Part shown: positions 19,431 to 27,773 of the stretch, one piece after another
Layout: each line of letters starts with the position of its first letter
Numbering within the stretch: position 1 is the first letter of the stretch
NCBI RefSeq assembly: GCF_006439055.1
Contig: NZ_RCZC01000009.1
Coordinates: 1,993-65,992 of the forward strand
From: Sphingomonas glacialis
GTDB taxonomy: Bacteria; Pseudomonadota; Alphaproteobacteria; Sphingomonadales; Sphingomonadaceae
Direction: 5' to 3'
DNA length: 64,000 nt
The notes under the pieces: model-generated
Told to the model about the DNA's origin: nothing
The model's input: the letters and a program-made list of their open reading frames with translations, nothing else
Database searches by the model: none
Translations under genes and position numbers: made by a program

Positions 19431-19769
19431 ATGATGGACATATCTCAGCACGATCGTGATGCGGTGCTGGCGCTGGTCACCGAGACCTTGCGTGATGTGG
19501 GGCGAACCACACCCCCTCCGGAGACCGAGCAGGTCGACTGGCTGCGTGGGAACGCCGAATGGAGCGACCCTGATGCGAACGGTTGGGTGACGCTTGCCCC
19601 CGCCGAAAGCACGGTGTGGGTGCCTAAAGCGCTGGTCGGCTGGCAGGTCGCCCTTGAGTCGCGTGATCCGCTCGCCCCGGAGTGGCTCGAATATCCCCAT
19701 CTGTCCCTCACACGCTGGCCGGCGGTAGAGGCGGCGGTGCACGGCCTATACGCAGCTGGGGAGCACTGA
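19431..19769 (+). CDS. Hypothetical protein of the transfer cluster
   Basis: 112 residues, acidic, no signal peptide or membrane span. Contains a tryptophan-rich middle (VDWLRGNAEW, NGWVTLAP, VWVPKALVGW). The start is ATG 19431 or 19434; GAGGAG just upstream suits either. It is packed between the DUF6118-like gene (1 bp gap) and the coupling ATPase (4 bp gap), so it is surely co-transcribed with them. I do not recognise a family. Its position suggests a role in substrate handling for mobilization. Confidence 0.65.
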   Translation: MMDISQHDRDAVLALVTETLRDVGRTTPPPETEQVDWLRGNAEWSDPDANGWVTLAPAESTVWVPKALVGWQVALESRDPLAPEWLEYPHLSLTRWPAVEAAVHGLYAAGEH

Positions 19770-19773
19770 GGTC

Positions 19774-21375
19774 ATGGTCACCGCCCTTGCCGGGGTCGCG
19801 ATCGCGCTCAGCGCTGCGGCGTCCGTCGGCGCCTTCATCCGAAGTGCGGTCGGCAAACACAAGCGGCCGACCATCGCCTCGATCCTCGTCGCGCTATTCG
19901 GAGTGCCTTTTGCCGCGGCGTCGCTGTCCGGCCTTGCCACGGGGCCGCTCGAGGTGCTCGGCCATGTCCCTGGCTTGTCGTTGTTCGCCTATGGGGTGGT
20001 GACTGCGGTGCTGGTGGCGCTGTGCGCGATTGGTGGCCACTTCCTAGCCTTCGTGATGGGTGCGCCAAAGGGACCGCAGGCCGGCGACGTCTTGCGCGGT
20101 GCGCAACTTTCCACCGCTGATCGCTGGAACAAGCGCACGCAGCGGCTGCAGAAGGACAAAGCTGTCGTCACGCTTGCGGGACTGGCGATCGACCGGGCCG
20201 ATGAGCCCAAGCACTTCCTGCTGATGGGGACGACCGGCACCGGCAAGTCCGTCGCGATCCGCGAGCTGCTGCGCGGCGCGGAAGGCCGCGGCGACCGGGC
20301 GATCATCGCCGATCCCGACGGCGGGTTCCTGTCGCGGTTCTACGATGCCGCGCGCGGTGACGTGATCCTCAACCCGTTCGATGCGCGCTCGGGCGTTTGG
20401 GACATGATGGGCGAAGTGCCCAATGACTTTGCCGCCGAGCAGCTCGCGGCGTCGCTGGTGCCGAGCCCGGGTGGGTCGGCTGATGCAAGCTGGGCGGCGC
20501 GTGCCCGGACGTTGCTCACCGCCATTCTGCGCCGTGGTCGGGCTGCCGGCATCAACACCGCGGAGGTCTACCGTCTGTTCGCCATCGCTGACCGCGCCGA
20601 ACTCCGCGCAATGCTGGCCGGCACCGCCGCCGAGCCGTTTCTGGCCGAGGGCGCGACACGGCTATTCGACAGCGTGCGCTCCTCTAGCGGTGACGCGATG
20701 AGCGCGCTTGAATATGCCGCCAGTGCGACCGGCGGCATGCCGTTCTCGCTGACCCGCTGGGCATCCGATCCAGGCGACAGGCGTTGGGTATTCCTGCCGT
20801 ACCGGGCCGACCAGATCGCCGCCCTGAAAGCGCTGATCGGGCCATGGATGCGGCTCGCCATCTTCGCCACGATGAGCCGCCCCGAAAGCGACACGGCGCC
20901 GACCTGGTTTGTCGCTGACGAGCTCGACGCGATTGGCAAGATCGAGGGACTAGACGACGCGCTCCAGCGTATCCGCAAGTTCGGCGGCCGTTGCGTGCTC
21001 GGGTTTCAGACGATCGGCAAGGTGCGTGCCCTCTACGGCGACGGCGCTGCTGCCGCGCTGGTGGAGAATTGCAGTACTCGGCTGATACTGCGCTGCGCGG
21101 GCGGCGACACCAACAGCACCGCCCGGTTTGCGTCGTCGCTGATCGGCCAGCAGAGCTACATGCAGCAGAGCTACAGCGACGGGGCAGGGCCGGGCGGCAA
21201 GACCTGGGGCAACTCGCTGTCGGCCCATACCGAGGATGCCGTCATGCCCTCCGAGATCGAGCGGCTGCCCGACCTCAGCGGCTATCTCAAGGTGCCATCG
21301 CGCCCGGAGTGGTTCCTGGCAAAAGTCGCCTGGCGCGAGATGCCGCGGCGGACCGCAACCTTCGTGAGCGTATAA
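19774..21375 (+). CDS. Type IV coupling protein (TraD/VirD4-like ATPase)
   Basis: 533 residues. Two transmembrane segments lie in the first ~95 residues (VTALAGVAIALSAAASVGAF and SLFAYGVVTAVLVALCAIGG). The ATPase core has Walker A GTTGTGKS (~151), Walker B WFVADELDAIG (~377) and a following GRCVLGFQTIG segment typical of TrwB/TraD. As a hexameric inner-membrane pump it would recruit the TraA-bound DNA strand and hand it to a type IV secretion channel. No channel genes (VirB/Trb) are in the window, so transfer would need a helper. It follows the preceding small gene by 4 bp. Confidence 0.88.
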   Translation: MVTALAGVAIALSAAASVGAFIRSAVGKHKRPTIASILVALFGVPFAAASLSGLATGPLEVLGHVPGLSLFAYGVVTAVLVALCAIGGHFLAFVMGAPKGPQAGDVLRGAQLSTADRWNKRTQRLQKDKAVVTLAGLAIDRADEPKHFLLMGTTGTGKSVAIRELLRGAEGRGDRAIIADPDGGFLSRFYDAARGDVILNPFDARSGVWDMMGEVPNDFAAEQLAASLVPSPGGSADASWAARARTLLTAILRRGRAAGINTAEVYRLFAIADRAELRAMLAGTAAEPFLAEGATRLFDSVRSSSGDAMSALEYAASATGGMPFSLTRWASDPGDRRWVFLPYRADQIAALKALIGPWMRLAIFATMSRPESDTAPTWFVADELDAIGKIEGLDDALQRIRKFGGRCVLGFQTIGKVRALYGDGAAAALVENCSTRLILRCAGGDTNSTARFASSLIGQQSYMQQSYSDGAGPGGKTWGNSLSAHTEDAVMPSEIERLPDLSGYLKVPSRPEWFLAKVAWREMPRRTATFVSV

Positions 21376-21386
21376 AGGAAAGTCGG

Positions 21387-21590
21387 ATGCACATGAGCGA
21401 CTGCCGTCGGCCCCTTTGCTCCCCGTTCGATGCCGGCCGGTGTGTGGTGGAAAGACAACAGGCCGCTTTTTGCGCGAGATTGAAAGAAGCGGACTTTAGA
21501 TCCCGACCAGAATTGCTTCCTCGGCTTTCCTATCCATCAGGACTGCAATGTCGGCCCGGAATGCCTCAAGATCAGGATATTTGGTCGTGA
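21387..21590 (+). CDS. Possible small protein downstream of the coupling gene
   Basis: 67 codons starting 11 bp after the coupling-protein stop, with AAAGGAAAG upstream of ATGCACATG. The sequence is Cys/Arg/Pro rich (CRRPLCSPFDAGRC) and unrecognised. Its 3' half overlaps the opposite-strand gene at 21496-21936, so either may be spurious; the reverse-strand gene looks the better one. Confidence 0.25.
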   Translation: MHMSDCRRPLCSPFDAGRCVVERQQAAFCARLKEADFRSRPELLPRLSYPSGLQCRPGMPQDQDIWS

Positions 21591-21936
21591 AAGAGCAGCG
21601 TGCGCGGTCCCAAGGCAGAGCGTAACCGGCCACCTCAAAGTGAATTGCGAGATCGCCGCGCTTGTTTGCTGGGACAATGTCGATCCTCAGGATAAGGTCG
21701 TCGCCCATCTGCATTTCATAGCCCCATTGCCCGACAATCGGATGATCTGGCGTGATTGGGAAAGCGCTTAGAGCCTCACCAAACTCCCTCACGTCCTGCC
21801 ATTGCACCCAAAAACCACCGTTCCCCGAGAAGCGGTCGGTTTCCACTTTCATACCGAGCCAACCGAAGTCATCTCGCGGCTGCTTCGGGTCGAAAAAGCT
21901 GGAATCATACTGATAGCGAAGGGTGAGCATGCTCAT
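21496..21936 (-). CDS. Hypothetical protein, possibly immunity-like
   Basis: 146 residues, soluble, acidic, no signal peptide. Strand-rich stretches include RDDFGWLGMKVETDRFSGNG and GGFWVQWQDVREFGEALSAF, then a VGQWGYEMQM region. The general layout (a W-x-x-hydrophobic beta sheet with an EF.EAL helix) recalls small immunity-type proteins such as the WapI-immunity group, but the resemblance is weak. No toxin gene is adjacent. It may be a cargo gene of the mobile element. Confidence 0.6.
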   Translation of the reverse strand: MSMLTLRYQYDSSFFDPKQPRDDFGWLGMKVETDRFSGNGGFWVQWQDVREFGEALSAFPITPDHPIVGQWGYEMQMGDDLILRIDIVPANKRGDLAIHFEVAGYALPWDRARCSFTTKYPDLEAFRADIAVLMDRKAEEAILVGI

Positions 21937-22339
21937 GATTCATGCTGACATGCCATAGCAACGTCAGCAATCGGACTTTGCCATCCGGCGCACGAATGAC
22001 CGAAATTGGTCAACAGGGGGCCGGCAGCTTTGCGGCAATGACGACCCATTCCCGGGCATTCATTCCGCCTCCAGCGCTACCCAACTTCCGACATTTGTTA
22101 AAGTCCCTCGGACGACCCGTTTGAATACCGGGCGTTTTCCGCTGAACGACAATAGTTGGTGCGGAGTAGCCCTAACGCATAACCGTCAAACAAGCGAAAG
22201 CCGGGGCCTCCCCCTTGGTCTCGTGCCGCCCGGCCAGGCCACCTAGAGGCCCCGGCTTCCGCCGGGGCGACTACCGAAGCAATGACCGATCTTGGTTGCT
22301 TGAGGACGCTGAGCGTGCGCGTAATGGCCAAAGAACTCT
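21937..22339. other. Intergenic stretch with repeat element, no gene
   Basis: No supported coding region. It looks like decayed DNA and contains a GC-rich palindromic repeat (22196-22271). Open frames are short and broken by the repeat. Confidence 0.5.
22196..22271. repeat. Sphingomonad-type palindromic intergenic repeat
   Basis: GCCGGGGCCTC (22199-22209) pairs with GAGGCCCCGGC (22247-22257). The right side continues into CCCGGCTTCCGCCGGGGCGAC, a smaller hairpin. This GGCCCCGGCTTCCGCCGGGG sequence type recurs in sphingomonad intergenic regions as a REP-like element. No mobile-element gene is attached. Confidence 0.65.
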
Positions 22340-22545
22340 GCGGGCTATTGCCAGCCGCTCCGCGTAGAAGAGGATGAGTTCCCCCAATGGGCGAGTATCA
22401 CCTGAAGGTTTGGCAAGCGATCGCATATGCCTGCCAGGACGAGACGCAGAAACTGAATGCCGGCATCATAGTGCATCCCGGCCCAACGTTCTGGCAACCT
22501 CGTATGGATGCCGATCCCGTGAATCGGTGGCTGCGAGAAACTATG
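22340..22545 (-). pseudogene. Amidohydrolase-2 family C-terminal fragment
   Basis: On the minus strand HYDAGIQFLRLVLAGICDRL is followed by PNLQVILAHWG, the conserved C-terminal beta-strand/HWG region of amidohydrolase-2 (ACMSD-like) enzymes. A frameshift then leads to ILFYAERLAIAR, the normal continuation. Only about 60 residues of a ~300-residue TIM barrel are readable, so it is a relic. Confidence 0.65.
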
Positions 22546-22706
22546 ATCGGCATTCGTCGAAAGACGGCGCCGGACAGCTGAAGCGTATGGCTTTCGTGGA
22601 AGGCGTAACCCTTTCTTGGACGCGCTGCGTTGGATCGATAGATTCTGCCGAAACCGGTGTCGCTGTCGGCGGAATTGACATCGGCTCGCCAACGGCGCTC
22701 AGGCGG

Positions 22707-23552
22707 TCACGATGCGAAGCTGGTCGAACGGGAGAGCGCATCCCAGGCGGCGATCTCGGCCGTCATCGCACCAAGCTTCTGGTCGACCACGCCCAGCGCG
22801 TCCGTACCCAAGAACAGGCGTATCGGTGGGGTCTCTGCGTCGACTATGGCGAGCAAAGCTTGTGCCGCCTTGGCCGGATCGCCGGGCTGATTGCCGCTCT
22901 TGGCCTGGCGCGCCGCTCGGATCGGATCCATCACGGCATCGTAGTCGGAAATACTGCGCGGTGTGCGATCCATCGAGCGTCCTGCCCAATCCGTCCGGAA
23001 CTGGCCTGGCGCCAAGGCAGTCACCCGAATGCCGAGCGCCGCCACCTCCTTGCCAAGCGCCTCGGAGATGCCTTCCAACGCAAACTTGCTACCGCAGTAG
23101 AAGCTGATCCCCGGCATAGTGATGAAGCCACCCATCGAGGTCACGTTGATGATGTGCCCGCTACCGCGCTTTCGCATGCCGGGAAGCACGGCCTTCATCA
23201 TCGCAACCGGTCCGTACACGTTGGCCGCAAATTGACGCTGAAGATCGCCCATCGAAGATTCCTCCAGCGCACCTTCGTGACCGTATCCTGCATTGTTCAC
23301 CAACACCTCGACCGGACCGGCATGCAGCTCCGCTTCGGCCACGGCGCCCGGAATCGCTGCGAAGTCGGTCACGTCGAGGATCAGTGGATGTGCGCGGCCC
23401 GCTGCGAGGGCCGCGAACGTATCGGCGTCCTCCTCCTTGCGCACTGTGCCGATCACGCGGTGTCCGGCGTTCAAGGCGGCTTCGGCAAACGCGCGACCGA
23501 GGCCGGAACTGACGCCGGTGATGAGGAAGGTCTTGGCGGTGATGCTTGCCAC
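22707..23552 (-). CDS. Short-chain dehydrogenase/reductase
   Basis: 281 residues, classical SDR. TGVSSGLG (12-19) binds the nucleotide, NNAG is at 86-89, and the catalytic Ser139, Tyr152 and Lys156 (YCGSK) are in place. Arg38/Lys39 after the second strand (TVRKEE) suggests NADP(H). The substrate is unknown; related proteins act on hydroxysteroids, retinoids or small ketones. It is divergent from a TetR regulator with an operator-like palindrome between them, so it is probably the regulated target. Confidence 0.88.
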   Translation of the reverse strand: MASITAKTFLITGVSSGLGRAFAEAALNAGHRVIGTVRKEEDADTFAALAAGRAHPLILDVTDFAAIPGAVAEAELHAGPVEVLVNNAGYGHEGALEESSMGDLQRQFAANVYGPVAMMKAVLPGMRKRGSGHIINVTSMGGFITMPGISFYCGSKFALEGISEALGKEVAALGIRVTALAPGQFRTDWAGRSMDRTPRSISDYDAVMDPIRAARQAKSGNQPGDPAKAAQALLAIVDAETPPIRLFLGTDALGVVDQKLGAMTAEIAAWDALSRSTSFAS

Positions 23553-23578
23553 GGGCTAACTCCGTTATGCTCAATGTG

Positions 23579-23592
23579 TATATCATGATATA
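23579..23592. promoter_or_regulatory. Operator-like palindrome in the SDR/TetR divergent promoter
   Basis: TATATCATGATATA, a perfect 14-bp palindrome, lies in the 49-bp gap between the divergent SDR and TetR genes. Position and size fit binding by a TetR dimer that represses both genes. This is inferred from layout. Confidence 0.6.
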
Positions 23593-23601
23593 GATCGCGA
23601 G

Positions 23602-24216
23602 ATGGTGCAGGACAAGTCACAGACAAAGATTACTGGCCGCGGTGAGCCCGTGCGCCAGCGCGTGATCGACGCCGGGGAACGGCTGCTCCGTAAGGGCAAA
23701 GCCGATTTCTCCATGCGCGACCTTGCCGCCGAAGCCGGCGTCAGCTTCGCCACGCCCTTCAATCATTTCGGCAGCAAGGGGGCGATCATGCATGCCCTAT
23801 CCGAACGCCGGACGGACACGATGAAACGGCGCTTCGCCGAGGCGCGGCTCCCGGCTGATACTGCATCCCGCGTGATGCTCGCGGTCGACACAGCGGTCGC
23901 GGTGATGCTGGAGGAGCCGGGCGTGAACCGTGCCGTGATGAGCTGGATCGGCACGACGGGGGGGGCTGTTGGTCACGCCTGGGCGCGCTCTACCGCTTTG
24001 TGGACGCTGGCGCTGGGCGCAGGCGAAAGTATCCCGGAGACCTACCGGACGCATGCGTTGGACCGCCTGCCAAGGCAACTCGCCTTAGGGTTTCGCGGCG
24101 CCTTGTCATTCTGGAGCGCCGGTGAACTCCCTGACGAGGCGCTCGGCCCGGAAGCGCGCGCCGTCGCAAGCACCTTGTTATCGGGTTTCATCGAACGATC
24201 GATATCGCTCGTCTAG
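23602..24216 (+). CDS. TetR-family transcriptional regulator
   Basis: 204 residues. The N-terminal HTH (about 18-65) reads VIDAGERLLRKGKADFSMRD, LAAEAGVSFATPFNHFGSKG, the TetR pattern. The C-terminal helical ligand domain (70-204) is unassigned. It is transcribed away from the SDR gene, sharing a 49-bp promoter region with a palindrome, so it probably autoregulates and represses the SDR until a ligand (perhaps the SDR substrate) binds. Stop at 24216; the next 240 bp hold no gene. Confidence 0.88.
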   Translation: MVQDKSQTKITGRGEPVRQRVIDAGERLLRKGKADFSMRDLAAEAGVSFATPFNHFGSKGAIMHALSERRTDTMKRRFAEARLPADTASRVMLAVDTAVAVMLEEPGVNRAVMSWIGTTGGAVGHAWARSTALWTLALGAGESIPETYRTHALDRLPRQLALGFRGALSFWSAGELPDEALGPEARAVASTLLSGFIERSISLV

Positions 24217-24457
24217 ATCTTGACTCGTCTCTGCCGCTACCCATCAACTCGGCATGGGGCGGACGGGTCAGGCCCTTTTTACGCCAAAAAGACCCATTAC
24301 CCACCGTTCACCTTTTTGTAGCGCGTCCCTGAGACCAGACATTCCTTAATCTCGCCTTCAAGCGCTCGCGTAGGGCGGAAGGATCCGGACCAGATAATTC
24401 GCTAGCGTCCTTCGCTCCAGACGAGCAGGGCTGGCTTATTGTTCGGGCGGATATCTT

Positions 24458-26833
24458 ATGAGCAAACGACTGCTGGGCGCGCTCGCCCTATCGCTATTGA
24501 TCGCAGCGCCATCGGTCGCTCAAACGCCTGCCGCACCGCTCTCAACCCAGCTGGCGGGAACCGAGACCGAGTTGCGCGCGATCGATCGCGCGCTCGACGG
24601 ACGCGTCGACGCGGACGCGCAAAAGTCCCTTCGCAGTCGTGCGCTGGCCGCACAGCAGGTCGCAAAGGACGTTGGCGACGGGTTGGACGAGCAGATCACG
24701 CTACTCGATGCGCGACTCGCGGGGCTTGGACCGCCCGCAGCGGGCGTGACCGAAGCGCCCGACATCAAGGCGCAGCGCATGGTCCTGACGCAACAGCGCT
24801 CGGCACTCGACGCCACGTCGAAGCGGGCCGGGCTCGCCAGCATCGAAGCGCAACAGCTTGTCGATGAAATCGAGCAAAGTCGCGAACAACAGTTCAACGA
24901 GAAGATTTCGGCGCAGGCGGCCTCTCCGCTGGGACCTGCATTCTGGAAAGCATTGCTGGCGTCGCTCCCGCGCGACATCAAGCGGATTGGCCTGTTCCTC
25001 TCGCAGGGCATCGATCAGATCGGCAGCGCGCGCGATGCCGTGCCGTGGCAGGCGCTGCTCGGAGCGGTCTTCGGCTTCGTGTTTTTCGTACCCCTGCGGA
25101 TCTGGGCACGGGCGCTCGGCCAAAAGGTTCTGGTCGAGGGCGCGCCAGGGCGGCGCGTGCGGCGGTCGGCCAACGCCTTGTGGCGCGTGATCGTGGGAAC
25201 GCTGTGCCCGCTCCTCGCCGCGATGATAGTAACGCAAGGCTTGCGCTGGTCGGGGCTGCTCCCGGCGCGGTGGAACGGCATGGGCGATGCCGTCGTGCTC
25301 GCGACGGGCTTCAGTGCGTTTACCGCCGCGGTCAGCGGGGCGCTGCTCATGCGGCGGCAGCCCTCGTGGCGGATTGCCGCGATCGACGACGAGACTGCCG
25401 CGCGGATGAGGCCGCTCACCTGGATTCTGGCGGCACTGTCGTTCGTCACGATCCTGCTCTCCGCATTCGACATGGCGATCGGCGCGAGCCAGGCGGCTCA
25501 GGTCGCCAGCCAGACGCTCATCGCCGTGCTGCACCTGCTGCTGATCGCGACATTCCTGTTGGTGCTCGGCCGCCTGCGCGCGGCGCGATCCGAATACGAC
25601 GATGCTGCCAGCACGACTGCCAGTGCCGGTATCGGTATCGTGTTGCTGGTCGTGTGGATGCTCATCGTGATCGCGTCGATCGCGTTGGTGATGGGCTATA
25701 TCGCGTTCAGTCTGTTCACCGCGCAGCTGATCGCCTGGGCGGCGATCCTCAGTGCCACCTTGTACCTCATGACCGCCGCGGTCGACGACGTCGCGACGAG
25801 CGCCTTCACGCGGTCGAGCCGGCTCGGCGTCATGCTGACTCGCGCGCTCAGGGTGCGCGGCAGCGTCGTCGACCAGTTCGGGGTGCTGCTTTCGGCGTTC
25901 CTGCGACTGGTGCTGGTGTGCGTCGCGCTCGGCATGCTGGTGTCGCCGTTCGGCGGCAGCGGTGGTCTCGGCGCCGTTTTTGGACGCCTCGGAGTGCTCG
26001 CGCAGGGCATTGAGGTGGGCGGTGTCTCGATTTCGCCGGCAACGATCGTGCGGGGAGCCGTCGTGCTCGCCATTGGCCTAGGCCTCACCCGCGCCTTCAT
26101 GGGGTGGCTCGAAAACCGCTATCTGCCGATCACTGATCTCGACGGGAGCGGCCGCAACTCGGTCAGCCTGGTGGCGCGCTATGTCGCGATCGCGATCGCC
26201 TTCATCTGGGCGCTCGCCTCGCTTGGGATCGGGATCGAGCACGTCGCGCTGCTGCTCTCGGCCTTGTCGGTGGGCATCGGATTCGGGCTTCAGGCGATCA
26301 CCCAAAATTTCGTGTCGGGTCTGATCCTGTTGGCCGAGCGCCCGATCAAGATCGGGGATCTCGTCCGCGTCGGCAACGACGAGGGCGACGTGAAGCGCAT
26401 CAGCGTGCGCTCGACCGAGATCGAGCTGGCCGATCATTCGACGCTGATCGTCCCCAATTCCGAGTTGATCACCAAGTCCGTACTCAACAAGACGATGGCG
26501 GGTCCGCTGGGGCGCATCCAGATCAAATTCTCGGTGCCGCTCGATACCGATGCGAGCAAGGTCAGGGGGATGGTGCAGGACGCCTTTGCGAGCGATTCCG
26601 CCGTGCTCGACGAGCCTGCCCCCAAGGTCTTCATCGATGGGCTGACCGAGGGCCGCATCGAGTTCAACTGCTTCGGCCACGTCGCCAATCAACGCGCCGT
26701 CTATGCGGCGCGCAGCACGGTGTTGATGACCTTGCTCGACCAATTCCGGGCGGCGGGGATCGACATCGGCACGGTGCCGCAGCGCCTCGAACTTGTCGCG
26801 GCCGGTACCGACCTTGCCGCCATAGCCCCGTAA
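24458..26833 (+). CDS. MscS-family mechanosensitive channel (DUF3772-type, long form)
   Basis: 791 residues. A signal peptide (to ~21, ending PSVAQ) is followed by a helical periplasmic domain (~25-180, DUF3772-like). About ten transmembrane helices follow from ~195 to 630, then the MscS pore helix and beta domain: LSALSVGIGFGLQAITQNFV, then SGLILLAERPIKIGDLV, and STLIVPNSELITKSVLN. The Gly/Ala-rich pore helix is conserved. It would open under membrane tension in hypo-osmotic shock. It stands alone, in the same orientation as the TetR gene but 240 bp away. Confidence 0.9.
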   Translation: MSKRLLGALALSLLIAAPSVAQTPAAPLSTQLAGTETELRAIDRALDGRVDADAQKSLRSRALAAQQVAKDVGDGLDEQITLLDARLAGLGPPAAGVTEAPDIKAQRMVLTQQRSALDATSKRAGLASIEAQQLVDEIEQSREQQFNEKISAQAASPLGPAFWKALLASLPRDIKRIGLFLSQGIDQIGSARDAVPWQALLGAVFGFVFFVPLRIWARALGQKVLVEGAPGRRVRRSANALWRVIVGTLCPLLAAMIVTQGLRWSGLLPARWNGMGDAVVLATGFSAFTAAVSGALLMRRQPSWRIAAIDDETAARMRPLTWILAALSFVTILLSAFDMAIGASQAAQVASQTLIAVLHLLLIATFLLVLGRLRAARSEYDDAASTTASAGIGIVLLVVWMLIVIASIALVMGYIAFSLFTAQLIAWAAILSATLYLMTAAVDDVATSAFTRSSRLGVMLTRALRVRGSVVDQFGVLLSAFLRLVLVCVALGMLVSPFGGSGGLGAVFGRLGVLAQGIEVGGVSISPATIVRGAVVLAIGLGLTRAFMGWLENRYLPITDLDGSGRNSVSLVARYVAIAIAFIWALASLGIGIEHVALLLSALSVGIGFGLQAITQNFVSGLILLAERPIKIGDLVRVGNDEGDVKRISVRSTEIELADHSTLIVPNSELITKSVLNKTMAGPLGRIQIKFSVPLDTDASKVRGMVQDAFASDSAVLDEPAPKVFIDGLTEGRIEFNCFGHVANQRAVYAARSTVLMTLLDQFRAAGIDIGTVPQRLELVAAGTDLAAIAP

Positions 26834-27371
26834 TCACTGCCCCCGCCGGGCGAGCAAAGCGCTCGACGACATCGTCCGCGGTTTTGCCCGCCGGGTCGTC
26901 GACGACGGCAGTTCCGTTCCATCGCGAAATCCGCAATGGCTACGAATATCAGATCGACGATGCGGACGAACGCGCAGGGTTTCGGGGACCCTCACGCGTG
27001 CGGACGCGCAAGTGCGATCCCGCGTAGCCCAGGTTCAGGCTGGCGGCTCCGATCGGCGATCAATCGATGAAGGCGGTCCCTACATCGCGACACGATTCAA
27101 CGGGCCAACCGACGCATTCGACCAGTTCGTGCAGAATGCGAACTTCAATCGCGGTCAATCTCGCCTCATGGAGGATCAGTGGGCGAAGGAAAGCGGGCAG
27201 GGAGGACTGTCGGCGGAACGATCGTGCCAAGTTCTTGCCGGATCCCCAAAGCTCCTGCGATGATCACCATCACACTGTCGCAAACAAAGCCTGAAGTTCG
27301 CGAACGAGCCAAACGAGATACGCGGTGGCAAATGACGAGACAGATCGCCTCCTCGGGCGCGGGTACGATCG
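26834..27371. other. Intergenic stretch, no supported gene
   Basis: About 540 bp without a convincing gene. One short read (EIRNGYEYQIDDADER near 26920-26970) faintly resembles a glycoside-hydrolase (DUF1080) strand and may be a coding relic, but it is too short to support a call. Confidence 0.5.
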
Positions 27372-27773
27372 CTATTGCGCGAAGGCCAGCGAACCGCGCC
27401 GGCGTGCGAACTTCCACGCGCCTTCGTCGAATGCGAAGACGTCATGGAAATCGCCGACCAGCATCTTTTCGCCGCGTTCGCCGGTGATCAGCAGGACATA
27501 GCTGTGCGCGCACGCCTGCGTCGCGGATGTGACATCGACGACGATGTTCGACATCAGATGGCGCGTCGTGCGCGCCGGACGGTCGCGGAAGAATGCATGG
27601 ATCGCCGCGCGGCCTTCGATCGGTTCGTCGGGATTGGTCGGACGCGCGAAGCTGCCGTCTTCGGTGAAAAGCGCGGCGAGGGCGGCATGGTCGTGCGAAT
27701 CGTTGAGCAGCGCGAACTGGCGGATCAGCCGTTCGCACGCGATCTCGATGGTTTGGCGTTCGTCATGAGTCAT
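27372..27773 (-). CDS. NTF2-like (SnoaL-type) protein
   Basis: 133 residues from the ATG at 27773. The pattern is that of a cone-shaped NTF2 fold: an N-terminal helix (IACERLIRQFALLNDSHDH), LAALFTEDGSF, GRAAIHAFFRDRP and a closing sheet with VGDFHDVFAFDEGAWKFARR. Many relatives are small isomerases, cyclases, dehydratases or ring-hydroxylating dioxygenase beta-like subunits; the active-site type is not evident. Its ATG overlaps the stop of the upstream hydrolase (ATGA), so the two are translationally coupled. Confidence 0.82.
   Translation of the reverse strand: MTHDERQTIEIACERLIRQFALLNDSHDHAALAALFTEDGSFARPTNPDEPIEGRAAIHAFFRDRPARTTRHLMSNIVVDVTSATQACAHSYVLLITGERGEKMLVGDFHDVFAFDEGAWKFARRRGSLAFAQ

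Noticed and set aside
22196..22271. CRISPR-like repeat
   Set aside because: A single palindromic unit without regularly spaced copies; no cas genes in the window. It fits a REP-like element.
26870..27000. Fragment of a DUF1080-type glycoside hydrolase
   Set aside because: Only about 15 residues look similar and no continuous frame supports it.
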